From positions 22,221,325 through 22,285,324 of the forward strand of contig CM026402.1 in NCBI GenBank assembly GCA_014843695.1: a DNA stretch of 64,000 nt. The letters are read 5' to 3'. Positions 1 through 12,400 of the stretch are shown here, piece after piece. Position 1 is the first letter of the stretch. Each line of letters begins with the position of its first letter. The DNA comes from Archivesica marissinica (taxonomy: Eukaryota > Mollusca > Bivalvia > Venerida > Vesicomyidae). The position numbers and the translations under genes are program-made. Under the pieces are notes generated by a model. That model was not told the DNA's origin, did no database searches, and saw only the letters and a list, made by a program, of their open reading frames with translations.

Positions 1-255
1 GCCCATGTATGCCTGCCCATGTACGTCTGCTGCCTGCCTGCCCATGTACGCCTGTATGCCTGCCTATGTACGCCTGTATGCCTGCCTCCCTGCCCATGTA
101 TGCCTGCCCATGTATGCCTGCCTCCCTGCTCATGTACGCCTGCCTGCCTGCCCATGTATGCCTGTATGCCTGCCTATGTACGCCTGTATGCCTGCCTCCC
201 TGCCCATGTATGCCTGCCTCCCTGCTCAAGTATGCCTGCCTGCCTGCCCATGTAT
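1..255. repeat. Minisatellite/microsatellite mix built on CCTG and CCCATGTATG
   Basis: Irregular tandem repeat made of CCTGCC, CCATGTAYG and CCTGTATG blocks, open in several frames with no stops. It runs off the left edge of the window and ends about 100 bases before the first exon. Confidence 0.9.
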
Positions 256-356
256 GAGATTATGATGGTTTTCAGAATCAACATTTTTATATTTCTATCA
301 TTTTACAGTAATGTGCACATTATTTGCTAGACAAACTTGTATTTTTCTCTTTACAG

Positions 357-401
357 GTCGTACATCAAGGTCATTAAGTGTCGGTACATCAGGTAGTAAA
401 G
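357..401 (+). CDS. HPS5: HPS5 exon 1 of window (Ser-rich linker)
   Basis: A 45-base exon between TTTACAG and GTAAGA. The frame opening with the split codon ..GT reads RTSRSLSVGTSGSK, and a final G continues into the next exon. It corresponds to the serine/arginine-rich stretch after the propeller in human HPS5 (SSRRSSISS...). It is short and low in complexity, so its support is mainly the splice signals and the matching phases. Upstream exons lie outside the window. Confidence 0.6.
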
Positions 402-3400
402 GTAAGATTTATCTATATACATGTAATAATAAAGCAGATTGTTGTGTACTCGCCATTGGTTGAAGCTAGGCATTCATAGCACAAGCAATTAACAAGATTG
501 TCGTGTTTGCAATGATATCAAGATATCAATTTCACAGTTTATAGAAATCTAATATGTATACCGCGCGCATTTATTACTAAACACGATGTAGAATTTGTCT
601 AGTGCGCAGTATACACGGGTACAGCCATGACATTTTTTTTATTTATCGAAATATATAAACCATAGAGCGCGTTATACAGGATAGCGTGGTATACATAGCA
701 AATTACCCAGGTACTGGTTAACCGCTGGAGCCTGCCCAGGAAAGGTGTTGTTAAGTAAACTGCCCGCCGGCGATATAGCCCGAAATGGTGCTGATGCAGG
801 CGTAAAACCCGAAATATAACATAACATAGCAAATTACGGTAGATCTTTTTAACTTAATTATTTCTTGTGTTTATGCTCGATTTAGACTTTAGTCTAGTCA
901 TTATTTAGACCTTTTTTTTTTATTATTACCGGGTATACAAATTTATTTTAGCTCGATTGCAAGTTATTTCAACTTATATAAATCACTCTCGAGACCTCAT
1001 TCCTGATGGAATCCATCGCCATGAGGGAGAGAGAAGAGGCAACGTGGAATTTAAATGCCTTGCCTAAGGGCACATCGTAACGACTCCAGTGGGGCTCGAA
1101 CTCCGGACCTTTCGCACCTGAAGCGAACGCGCATCCACTGCGCTATCACGACTTCCACTTATTTAGACCTCATTCCTGGTGGTGAGAGAATATGGTTTGT
1201 GGATTTTCAGTTACTTGGTTGAGGATACCATCGCCGCAATTCAGGCAGCACTTAAACTCGAACACTGTTTGCATTATGCAACGGCAGTTCAATTATTTCG
1301 CTGCCCATTAATAATGGGGAAAATATTGAGATATATTGGCAACCTGGGTATAGTAAAGTATATGCCCTTTAATTGACTAAAAGTAAAAACATAAATTTGT
1401 TCGGCAGGGATATCAATTCATTACATTTACTTGTTTGTTTACAGATAGTGGTGTATCCCCTCAAGGATCAGTACACAGTGCCAGGGAGGAGGATTCTATA
1501 TCTATATACTCGAATGATTCTGTCACATTGGAGGACGGGAATGTAGGAAACACAAACATATTGCAATATAAGACTGATGGCATGCTTGCAGATAGGGTAA
1601 TTTCAATTTCTTTTTTTTCCAATTTTATTTCAATTTCAACATACTTAAACTAATACAAATTTGAAACATGTATGTAATATTATATCAAGTTAATTTGCAT
1701 AAGCATACAGCAACTGTCACCTATGTAATAGCTTAATGTATCCTGAAGTGAACTCTCTACAGACGGATCTGTAGTCCAGTGGTAACACGCTAGACTGGTA
1801 ATCCATGGATCGCAGGTTCGATCCCCCGTCTGACCCTAATAAAATTAACAAGTCTTTCAGATGGGACGTTAAACCGAGGTCTCGTGTCGGTGCTTTACAC
1901 CGTGCACGTAAAAGAACCAGAGGAGACTCTGGAATGGGTCTCTGTCTGTATCATTGCACTATCCTCCAAAAATCTAAAATGACATCTCTTCAGGAGACTC
2001 ATATGGGCAACCGGTAGCGACGATAAATAAACGTAAAAAAACAAAAAAATGAAGTGAACTCGAGGTTTTTTTATTGTTAAAGAAAGATTAATATTAGCAA
2101 AGTAAGGTAGAATTTGTCAGAAAGAGACAGTTGTGTGGATGGTTGTCTGTATTAATATGCATAAAGAGGATGAGTTTGGGCGTTAGGTAATATGGTTCAA
2201 AAGAGGTCTCCATTTCTCTTTAAAAATAGTTTGTGATCCCCCACCCCACTTGTATTTGACTCCTACAAGGGTACGGTAGATGCTATCCAACATACTTACA
2301 GAAGGTCGATAGATGTGTACCATATCTTTACCAAAGCATAATTGATTTTGTCAGAATTTCCAGGAAGTGGGGGGGGGGGGGGGATTTCTGTACCATTTAG
2401 ATTTGATTATCGGTTTAACATAATAGTTTGCCATCTAAACAGAGTGCCACTTCACCCATATCCAACAGTGGAGACTTCACACAGAGTGAAGAATTTGGCA
2501 GATATGAAGAACACCTCCAGAGTGGAGAGCTTTCACCAGGGGAGACTAGTCTGCCTCGGTCATGGGAGAAGAATAAAGGGCAGGCAACTCTGTCATCCTC
2601 TGCTCCTAAAACAGCTTTACTACAGCTCAAAAACAAGTATGTAATTAAACTCATGCTAGGCAGTATGTCAGCTGGGCAATACTCATGCTAGGCAGTATGT
2701 CAGCTGGGCAATACTCATGCTAGGCAGTATACCAGCTGGGCAATACTCATGCTAGGCAGTATGTCAGCTGGGCAATACTCATGCTAGGCAGTATGTCAGC
2801 TGGGCAATACTCATGCTAGGCAGTATGTCAGCTGGGCAATACTCATGCTAGGCAGTATGCCAGCTGGGCAATACTCATGCTAGGCAGTATACCAGCTGGG
2901 CAATACTCATGCTAGGCAGTATGTCAGCTGGGTAATACTCATGCTAGGCAGTATGTCAGCTGGGCAATACTCATGCTAGGCAGTATGTCAGCTGGGCAAT
3001 ACTCATGCTAGGCAGTATACCAGCTGGGCAATACTCATGCTAGGCAGTATGTCAGCTGGGCAATACTCATGCTAGGCAGTATGTCAGCTGGGCAATACTC
3101 ATGCTAGGCAGTATGTCAGCTGGGCAATACTCATGCTAGGCAGTATGTCAGCTGTGCAATACTCATGCTAGGCAGTATACCAGCTGGGCAATACTCATGC
3201 TAGGCAGTATGCCAGCTGTGCAATACTCATGCTAGGCAGTATACCAGCTGGGCAATACTCATGCTAGGCAGTATGCCAGCTGTGCAATACTCATGCTAGG
3301 CAGTATGTCAGCTGGGTAATACTCATGCTAGGCAGTATGCCAGCTGTGCAATACTCATGGTAAGCCTATTTGTGAAATCATAATTGAGAGTGGGTGGAGA

Positions 3401-6400
3401 GTGGGTGGAAATCATAATTGAGAGTGGGTGGAGAGTGGGTGGAAATCATAATTGAGAGTGGGTGGAGAGTGGGTGGAAATCATAATTGAGAGTGGGTGGA
3501 GAGTGGGTGGAAATCATAATTGAGAGTGGGTGGAGAGTGGGTGGAAAATCATAATTGAGAGTGGGTGGAAATCATAATTGAGAGTGGGTGGAAATCATAA
3601 TTGAGAGTGGGTGGAGAGTGGTGGGAAACCATAATTGAGAGTGGGTGGAGAGTGGGTGGAAATCATAATTGAGAGTTGGTGGAGAGTGGGTGGAAATCAT
3701 AATTGAGAGTGGGTGGAGAGTGGTGGGAAATCATAATTGAGAGTGGGTGGAGAGTGGGTGGAAATCATAATTGAGAGTGGGTGGAGAGTGGTGGGAAATC
3801 ATAATTGAGGGTAGGTGGAGAGAGGGTGGAAACATAATTGAGAGTGGGTGGAGAGTGGTGGGATATCATAATTGAGGGTGGATGAAGTTCACTGTGATAC
3901 ATGACATGTAAACTTGTTTGCCCTACTGCGATATTTTATTTCAGAATGCAGACAAAAGTCACATCAAAAACGAAGAACCTTATTAGAAACATCAAAGAGA
4001 AAAATTTACTCACAAAAGCTAAGGAGTTTGCAGAAAACTTGTCTCAGGTACGCAGGTTGTAATTTGGTGAGTTGGTGTGGCGGCTGATCTGGATCTATGT
4101 TGTTTGCACATGCTCTTGAATTTATTCGGCGCTGAAAGAGTTAATCACTCTCCTTGGCGTATATGTTGTCTAACTAATGTTAGGTAATGCACTGTATATA
4201 TTACATGACCGCCTCCAAGCTAACACCAACTATGTGAATACATGTACATTTTTTTACTTTATAGAATCATTGAAATAATAAAGGCCACTTGTCTTAAGAG
4301 AATATATATGAGCCGCAGCATGACAAAACCAACATAGTGCAGATAAAAACACATACGTCAAGAACGACTAATACTAGAAAGATAAACATGGTACCAAACT
4401 CTAGCTTATATTATGAAATACCACTACGTTTCAAATCACAGAACCATCTGCTTTAAGTTAATTTGCATAAATTGCACGTGCAGAAATTCGAAGTTCTCTG
4501 CCTTAAGTTGGAGAAAGTTCATGTCATGTGAAACGGATAGTGAATTCTCTCCCCTTCACAAAAATGTCCTACTAGACAAAATCTGCAGTCAGGTTATGCA
4601 ATTATAACCATATTAATACTACCTAATAATAGCACAATTGTGTCCTTAGGCAAGGCATTTAAATTCCACGTTGCCTCTTCTCTCCCTCGTGGCGATGGAT
4701 TCCATCAGGAATGAGGTCTCGAGAGCGATTTATATAAGTTGAAAGAACTTGTTTCGCAATCGAGCTAAAATAAATTTGTATAAACTAAACTACCTAATTA
4801 GCATAATTTATGTATCATTATGCTAATTAGGTAAACTATAAATGCTCGTAACTTTTGACACTATATTCCAATTTTGTAAAGTTTGATATTTTTAGAAATC
4901 TGAGAGTAAATCCTTTCATTTAAATTTACAATAAAATATTCTTTCCTGAAATGAAATAATTGCACTATCCTCCAAAAATCTAAAATGGGTCTCTCTCTGT
5001 ATCATTGCACTATCCTCCAAAAATCTCAAATGACTAATCTCTTCAGGTGTTGCTCATATGGGCAACCGGTAGCGACGATAAATAAACGTAAAACCACCAC
5101 CACCAAATAAGTTCCAAATTGTGCATGTATGTGAGATGTTGTATGTGGGATTAACCAGATCTCTGTTTGGGTAGTATGTTAAATGTTATGGTGCACTTTA
5201 CCATGTTATTTATGGAAATTAACATGACAAGATTGTTCTGTCATTTGAAATTTATTTGTATTTAAGAATATTAGCAACAGTTTGGTACCAAGTTTAATTT
5301 CTATCATTAACAACAGTTTGGTACCAAGTTTAATTTCTATCATTAGCAACAGTTTGGTACCAAGTTTAATTTCTATCATTAGCAACAGTTTGGTACCAAG
5401 TTTAATTTCTATCATTAGCAACAGTTTGGTATCAAGTTTAATTTCTAACATTAGCAACAGTTTGGTACCAAGTTTAATTTCTATCATTAGCAACAGTTTG
5501 GTATCAAGTTTAATTTCTAACATTAGCAACAGTTTGGTACCAAGTTTAATTTCTATCATTAACATCAGTTTGGTACCAAGTTTAATTTCTAACATTAACA
5601 ACAGTTTGGTACCAAGTTTAATTTCTATCATTAGCAACAGTTTGGTACCAAGTTTAATTTCTATCATTAGCAACAGTTTGGTACCAAGTTTAATTTCTAT
5701 CATTAGCAACAGTTTGGTATCAAGTTTAATTTCTAACATTAGCAACAGTTTGGTACCAAGTTTAATTTCTATCATTAGCAACAGTTTGGTATCAAGTTTA
5801 ATTTCTAACATTAGCAACAGTTTGGTACCAAGTTTAATTTCTATCATTAACATCAGTTTGGTACCAAGTTTAATTTCTAACATTAACAACAGTTTGGTAC
5901 CAAGTTTAATTTCTATCATTAGCAACAGTTTGGTATCAAGTTTAATTTCTATCATTAACAACAATTTGGTATCAAGTTTAATTTCCATTATTAACATCAG
6001 TTTGGTACCAAGTTTAATTTCCATCATTAACAACAGTTTGGTATCAAGTTTAATTTCCATTATTAACATCAGTTTGGTATCAAGTTTAATTTTCATTATT
6101 AACATCAGTTTGGTACCAAGTTTAATTTCTAACATTAACAACAGTTTGGTATCAAGTTTAATTTCTAACATTAACATCAGTTTGGTACAAAGTTTAATTT
6201 CTAATATTAACAACAGTTGGAGATAATCACAATAAGCTTTAAGCTTCCGATTAAATCCATTTTCGTTTGTATAGCTATACAATAGATATGTACTGTACAT
6301 AATGAACGAATAAATATGTTTAAACCAACAGTTTGGTACCAAATTTCTATCATTAACAGTTCTTGAGTTATGTGTTTTTTATCAGCACTATGTTGGTTTT

Positions 6401-9400
6401 GCCATGTGGCGACTCATATATATATCATATATTGTGGTCCTTGTCCTTATTCACAGGTAAAGTAAGTTGATAGAACATGGTACACACTCGTTTTAATCGG
6501 TAAGGTTTATTATTTTAACAGTTGAAGCCTTGAAGTTGCCTTGCACAACCTTCCCTCTTAGATATTTGTTTGTTCTACCAGAAAAAATAGTCACAAGTTA
6601 AGAGATTAAAATTATGATTAACCCATTCAACAACCCCAAGTACTTGTGCATGATATTTTTAGACCAATAAATTAATAAGAAAAATTACCCTTGGACCAGT
6701 TCGTTTATCAAAATGGGTAATTTGATCTAAAAATAGTAATAATTATTACTGGCAAAAAGTGCAGATCCTGATGAGGCGGCTCGTATACATATTTTACACT
6801 ATTTAGAGGCCTGTAGTGTTGAAAGGGTTAAAAGGCAATATTTGTGTTTATTTTCAGGGATCTGAAGCGTACCTCCAATCAGGTGAAGTGCCTTTTCATG
6901 AAACTCCAGATGTTCCTCTAACTCATTCAGAGTTTCGAAACATCCCCAAAGATACACAGAACCAGACAAATGGTCCTCAACCAACTGATAACCTTGATGC
7001 TGTTGATGGCTTGGAGCAACTTGTTGTGGACATTGCACAACTAGAGACTGTAACTACAGAAACTAAACAACACATGGAAGATATTGATCTTCTTATGGAC
7101 GTTGAAGCAGTCTACAGAGTTTTATCAGATTGGATCATCATTTTTAACAAAACGTTTGAAGAGTTCCACATGAAGAGATATGGACTCGTGGAAAATGACC
7201 ACCAAAGTAGTGAAGAAATTCAGTTATCAAGTCCTTCACAAGGTTCCGATGAAATTAAAGCTCAGGTTGGCCACTGTGATAAGTCTCGTGCTAAAGAAGA
7301 TGTTGATAAATCCAGCGAATTTGTCATCTCTAGTCAGAATATAACCGAACACTCCAAGTCTCGGACAAAACCAGAACAGAAGGGGAAAGAAAAAGATACA
7401 AATGTTGAAATAGTAAAGAGAATTCTTAGTGATGGGGACTTTTGTTATATGAAAGACCCTCTTCACCTTTCTCCAGATATGCTCAAAGATGTTAGTGAAC
7501 TTGTACAAGCATGTTTTGATATTGGTTGTTATGGTAACATTTTAATGTTTATTGATTTTGAATACAACGTTAAACAGGGTAATGAAACACATACTGTTGT
7601 GAAGACTGAAGAAGTGGTTGTTTCTCAGACTAGTGATTCCAGCATTGTGAAGAGTGATCATAACAGTGACAGTGAATATTTAAATGGAAATAGTGCAGCT
7701 GATGAAGATCCAAGTTCAAATGGTGTTGATAGACTAGACGTAGTAGAGTCTGAAATAGTCCTGGAGGAACAGATTGTAGAAATGGAAGACTGTGATACTC
7801 AGAAGACACATTCCGTTGATGAACTTATAAACTTTGATAAATGTGGTGCAAGTAGCTTAGGTGATGTTGTCATCCAAACAGATGTTAATCTTGAAGAACG
7901 GAAAGATGATTATGACCAAACTCTCACTGAAACAGGTGATGATTTACATAACACTGAACAAGCTAGAGGTGAGCATGAAAAAATTGAGATAGATAGTATT
8001 CCAAATGGTGTTCTTGATAGCAAGTCTGAATGTACTGCAGATGAACAAGCAGATAAAGAGTGTGTGCAATCCAAAACTAAGTCATGTGAAGCCAATTATA
8101 ATAGTGGCAATGATGTACACAGTGTAGAAAAACATGGACATATCAGGAACAAATCTAACCAAAGTGAGTTGAATGTGAAAAATGATGAAACGGACAATGA
8201 ATCAAATGCCAAAGTGATCAGTTTCAGTATTAGCGATATACATGTAGAATCAAATGAAGAGGTTGAGGACAGGGCAATGGGATTGTTCATCCGGTGTTAT
8301 TTCCCTTACTTGTCTACATACAGGATTCGGGAGGATACACTGACCGGAAAGTGTTGCTATCATTTATGGAGTGCCTTGGTTACTTGCATGGAAGGTAATT
8401 AATTGTGTGTCGATTATGAAATTGTATAAAATTATGTTGCATGTAAAACCAAATGTGTACAGACAGATCTGTAGTCCTGTGGTAACATGTTGAACTGGTA
8501 ATCCATGGATCACAGGTTCGATCCCCCGTCTGACCCTAATAAAATTAACAGTCTTTCAGATGGGATTTTAAACCGAGGTCTCTATTAATATTGTCTTCCT
8601 ATTTTTAATTTCAAGCTTAAATATTGTCAGTAGGCTGTGATAAATTATCAGTGTGTAGTTAATTCACCAAATATATGAGTATTAATTATGACTGTTCATG
8701 ACTGTTCGTCATCAGTCTGTCCATTAAGATTAAAGATGGTGATGTTATATATAAGTTTGTTTTGAAAGCTTGTTTCTTCATCCATTACAACTGTTATATG
8801 TATACATGTATTTTATTAAGATGTGTGTGTTTTACGTTTATTTATCGTCGCTACCGGTTGCCCATATGAGCGACGCCTCCTGAAGAGATTAGTCATTTTA
8901 TATTTTTGGAGGATAGTGCAATGATACAGACAGAGACCCATTCCAGAGTCTCCTCTGGTTCTTTTACGTGCACGGTGTACAGCACCGACATGAGACCTCG
9001 GTTTAATGTCCCATCTGAAAGACTGTTAATTTTATTAGGGTCAGACCTGCGATCCCTGGATTATCAGTCCAGCGTGTTACCACTGGACTACAGATCCGTC
9101 TTTATTAACATGTACCTGTGAATACATTTTAATAAATTCTGATTAAGTTAAACTAGACCAGGGTCCGAGGTTATAAAACATTTCTCAGATCTCAAACTCG
9201 AGCTCAAGAAATTTGATTGGTTATTTGCTCATGGCTCAACCAATCAGAAGCTCGAGACGTGAGTTTGAGATTGGGGGAAAGTATTTATAACCTCCAGGCC
9301 TGATCAGCAAGAGGGTCATTTGAACTTTCAGAAGAATCCAGAGGTCATGGAGAGAAATATGGCATAGAAGATAAGTCTATAATCGGTCACCTGCTAGACA

Positions 9401-12400
9401 TCCATGCTCACACAGATCTCGGGGCCGTTCTGCTGGGACATATATCAAGGTGAGGCATATAGCTAGAAATGAACATTAAGTGATTTGCTGGGACATATAG
9501 CTAGAAATGAACATTAAGTATTCTGCTGATACATATATCAAGGTGAGGCATATAGTTAGAAATGAACATTAAGTATTCTGCTGGGAAATATATCAAGGTG
9601 AGGTATATACTATATAGCTAGAAATGAACATTAAGTATTCTGCTGGGACATATATCAAGGTGATGCATATAGCTAGAAATGAACATTAAGTATTCTGCTG
9701 GGACATATATCAAAGTGAGGTATATAGCTAGAAATGAACATTAAGTATTCTGCTGGGACATATATCAAAGTGATTCATATAGCTAGAAATGAACATTAAG
9801 TATTCTGCTGGGACATATATCAAAGTGAGGTATATAGCTAGAAATGAACATTAAGTATTCTGCTGGGACATATATCAAGGTGAGGCATATAGCTAGAAAT
9901 GGACATTAAGTATTCTGCTGGGACATATATCAAGGTGATGCATATAGCTAGAAATGAACATTAAGTATTCTGCTGGGACATATATCAAAATGAGGCATAT
10001 AGCTAGAAATGAACATTAAGTATTCTGCTGGGACATATATCAAGGTGATGCATATAGCTAGAAATGAACATTAAGTATTCTGCTGGGACATATATCAAAG
10101 TGAGGTATATAGCTAGAAATGAACATTAAGTATTCTGCTGGGACATATAGCTAGAAATGAACATTAAGTATTCTGCTGGGACATATATCAAGGTGAGGCA
10201 TATAGCTAGAAATGAATGGTAAGTTTATGTGTCCTGCCCCTCTCACTGTCTCAGAAAGCAGGGAGACACGTAGTTTGGACTATCCATCCATTATAATAAC
10301 TTTGTACTTTATAATAGCATTGTACTTGGTCAGTGCAGACTTCAGTCTACCAGTATTGGAGAATCTCTGGCCAACTCCTGTTTCGATTTGAATTCATCAA
10401 ACCATCTGAAAACTGTTGGATATGGGATTCTGTCTCTCCAATAGATGCCACATATCCAGTGATAGATGCATTTATATAGATGCATTTAGCATGGAGACCC
10501 AGATTATAATGACCCTTAATATACACCCGTATTTCAGCTACATTTTGACCGCTTCAATCAACGCAGTGTACATGAATCCATCGAAATTGCAGTATAACCA
10601 CTTTATTCAGTTAAATAAAGTTTACACACAATGTACACCCGAGCGGTTACGGTCATTGACTTCAAATCACTTGCCCCTCACCTCTGTAGGTTCGATTCCA
10701 AATGGTGGTGTTGAATTTGTATATGTGAGGAAGCTATACAGAGCTCGGTTTTGGAAGGTCGGTGGTTCTATGCGAGCAATGCTGCTCAGAGAGGCATCTG
10801 GGGTCTTCCTCCACCAATAATAGCTGGAAAGTCGCCATATGACCTAGGCTGTTGGTGCGACTTTAAACCCCCAAAACAAACAAAACACAGTTTTCAGCCA
10901 TGATTTCTAGATATAGTTTCAATTTATAAACATTTCTCAAAAGATTATATCAACTCGTTCCACTGATTCAGAAAGCCTCGTATGCTCGAATATTTTATAA
11001 ACTCCATTATAATATAAGGCATGTGTGTCTTGCTTGCTTCACCAAGAAAAGGAATTGTGGGTTTCGCAGTCAGGCTTTGATGTGACTTCATTACTATGAC
11101 GCCGAGTATCACAATATAATGTGTCCGTTTGTTTGGTAAGTTTGGTAAGTTTGGTAAGTTTGGTAAGTTTGGTAAGTTTTATTTCACAAACGTCAATAGA
11201 CCAGTTTGGTCCATGATACAACATAATTATAAACATTTACACATTGTTACAGTCACATGATTGGTGAACGTTTTCGCCGATATAAGTTATTTATCAACAC
11301 TAATGTACATAATATACACAAATATACAGATATTCAAGCTTGAATACCTTTGAGCAATCATTGAGTCACAAAATTCAACATTTATGGAAGTCGTGATAGC
11401 GCAGTGCATGCGCGTTCGCTTCAGGAGCAAAAGGTCCGGAGTTCAAGCCCTGCTGGAGCCGTTACGATTGCGCCCTTAGGCAAGGCATTTAAATTCCAAG
11501 TTGCCTCTTCTCTCTCCCTCGTGGCGATGGATTCCACCAGGAATGAGGTCTCAAGAGTGATTAATATAAGTTGTAAGAACTTGTTTCGTAATTGAGCTAA
11601 AATAAATTTGTATGAACTAATATTCACCATATCAATCTGCGTTGGTTTAATTCATGTGTTTATATACATCAATTTCCATAACAATTCCTTCAGGGAAAAG
11701 AAAAACACATTCATTTTGATATAATAACTCATTCCCCATTTAGCGCTTTATAAATATATAATCCTAAGTTGAAATGTATTTTCGCATTTTCACTAAAAAA
11801 GTTGCGTACATGTATGTTTCAGGTTATTTCGTAAAAATGCGGGATCAGCGGTAGACATATGTGTAAGGTGTCATCCCTTTCTTCAACCCATGGACGTGAT
11901 GTACTTGTGTAGATACCATCAGGTTGCCATGGAAACAGTTTTCAAAGAATACATGATGTGGATGACCATGGATGACACCTCGGCTATAAAGTACTTATCA
12001 TTCTTGTAAATCTACTGTTTGTACAGCATAATATTGGACAGGACATTTTAGTGAACTATAGGAATGGGACCGAATATTCAAATAACTGAATTATCAAATT
12101 CTATTTTGGTGTTCGAATATATAAAAATATTTTAATTTTCAGTTTTTGTTTTTATATTATTATATTTATTTTTTATTTGTTTTTTATTTCTAGTTAGATC
12201 AGTCTGCAAAATCCGCTCCAAATGTCCTTGATTCGCACCCCTACCCCCTTGAGAGTTTGTTTAAGTGCGATAGCAAGGCAACCTGTTAGATAAACTGCCC
12301 GTCGCTCAATTGGGCAACCGGTAGCGACGTTAAATAAACTTACATAAAAACAATATATTTTCATTTTTCAATAATTACTTATTACGGTTAAATGAAAATT

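Larger units (their letters stand above)
402..1444 (+). other. Intron 1 of window
   Basis: AT-rich intron. It holds the 3' part of a tRNA-derived SINE at about 706-830 and a second SINE on the minus strand at about 938-1156. I see no coding exon in it; the short open frames at 599-832 and 1179-1376 fall over SINE sequence or look random. Confidence 0.6.
4048..5264 (+). other. Intron 4, 5' part: SINE fragments and AT-rich sequence
   Basis: AT-rich. It holds a family 3 SINE (4643-4793) and a rearranged family 1 SINE 3' end (4962-5098). The stretch at 4081-4142 (GGATCTATGTTGTTTGCACA...GAGTTAA) looks like the end of the MITE seen at 12585-12818 but is too short to be sure. No exon recognised. 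Confidence 0.5.
8395..9331 (+). other. Intron 5: two SINEs and a hairpin element
   Basis: Holds a 3'-truncated family 1 SINE (8458-8582), AT-rich sequence, a near-complete family 1 SINE on the minus strand (8829-9102) and a palindromic element (9163-9299). No exon recognised. Confidence 0.6.

Noticed and set aside
1763..1840. tRNA gene
   Set aside because: It has A and B boxes but is the head of a SINE present many times with the same body and tail; the cloverleaf is not intact by eye.
2427..2442. Exon 3 starting at 2427 (after TAATAG)
   Set aside because: This would put the exon out of phase with the preceding one; the acceptor at 2441-2442 keeps phase 0.
5206..6342. 378-codon frame on the minus strand and 314-codon frame on the plus strand
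   Set aside because: Both are produced by a 36-bp tandem array whose unit is a multiple of three; no start context, no domain, and they lie in an HPS5 intron.
10416..10820. 134-codon open frame
   Set aside because: It crosses a dispersed repeat and a SINE; no conservation or splice phase fits HPS5.
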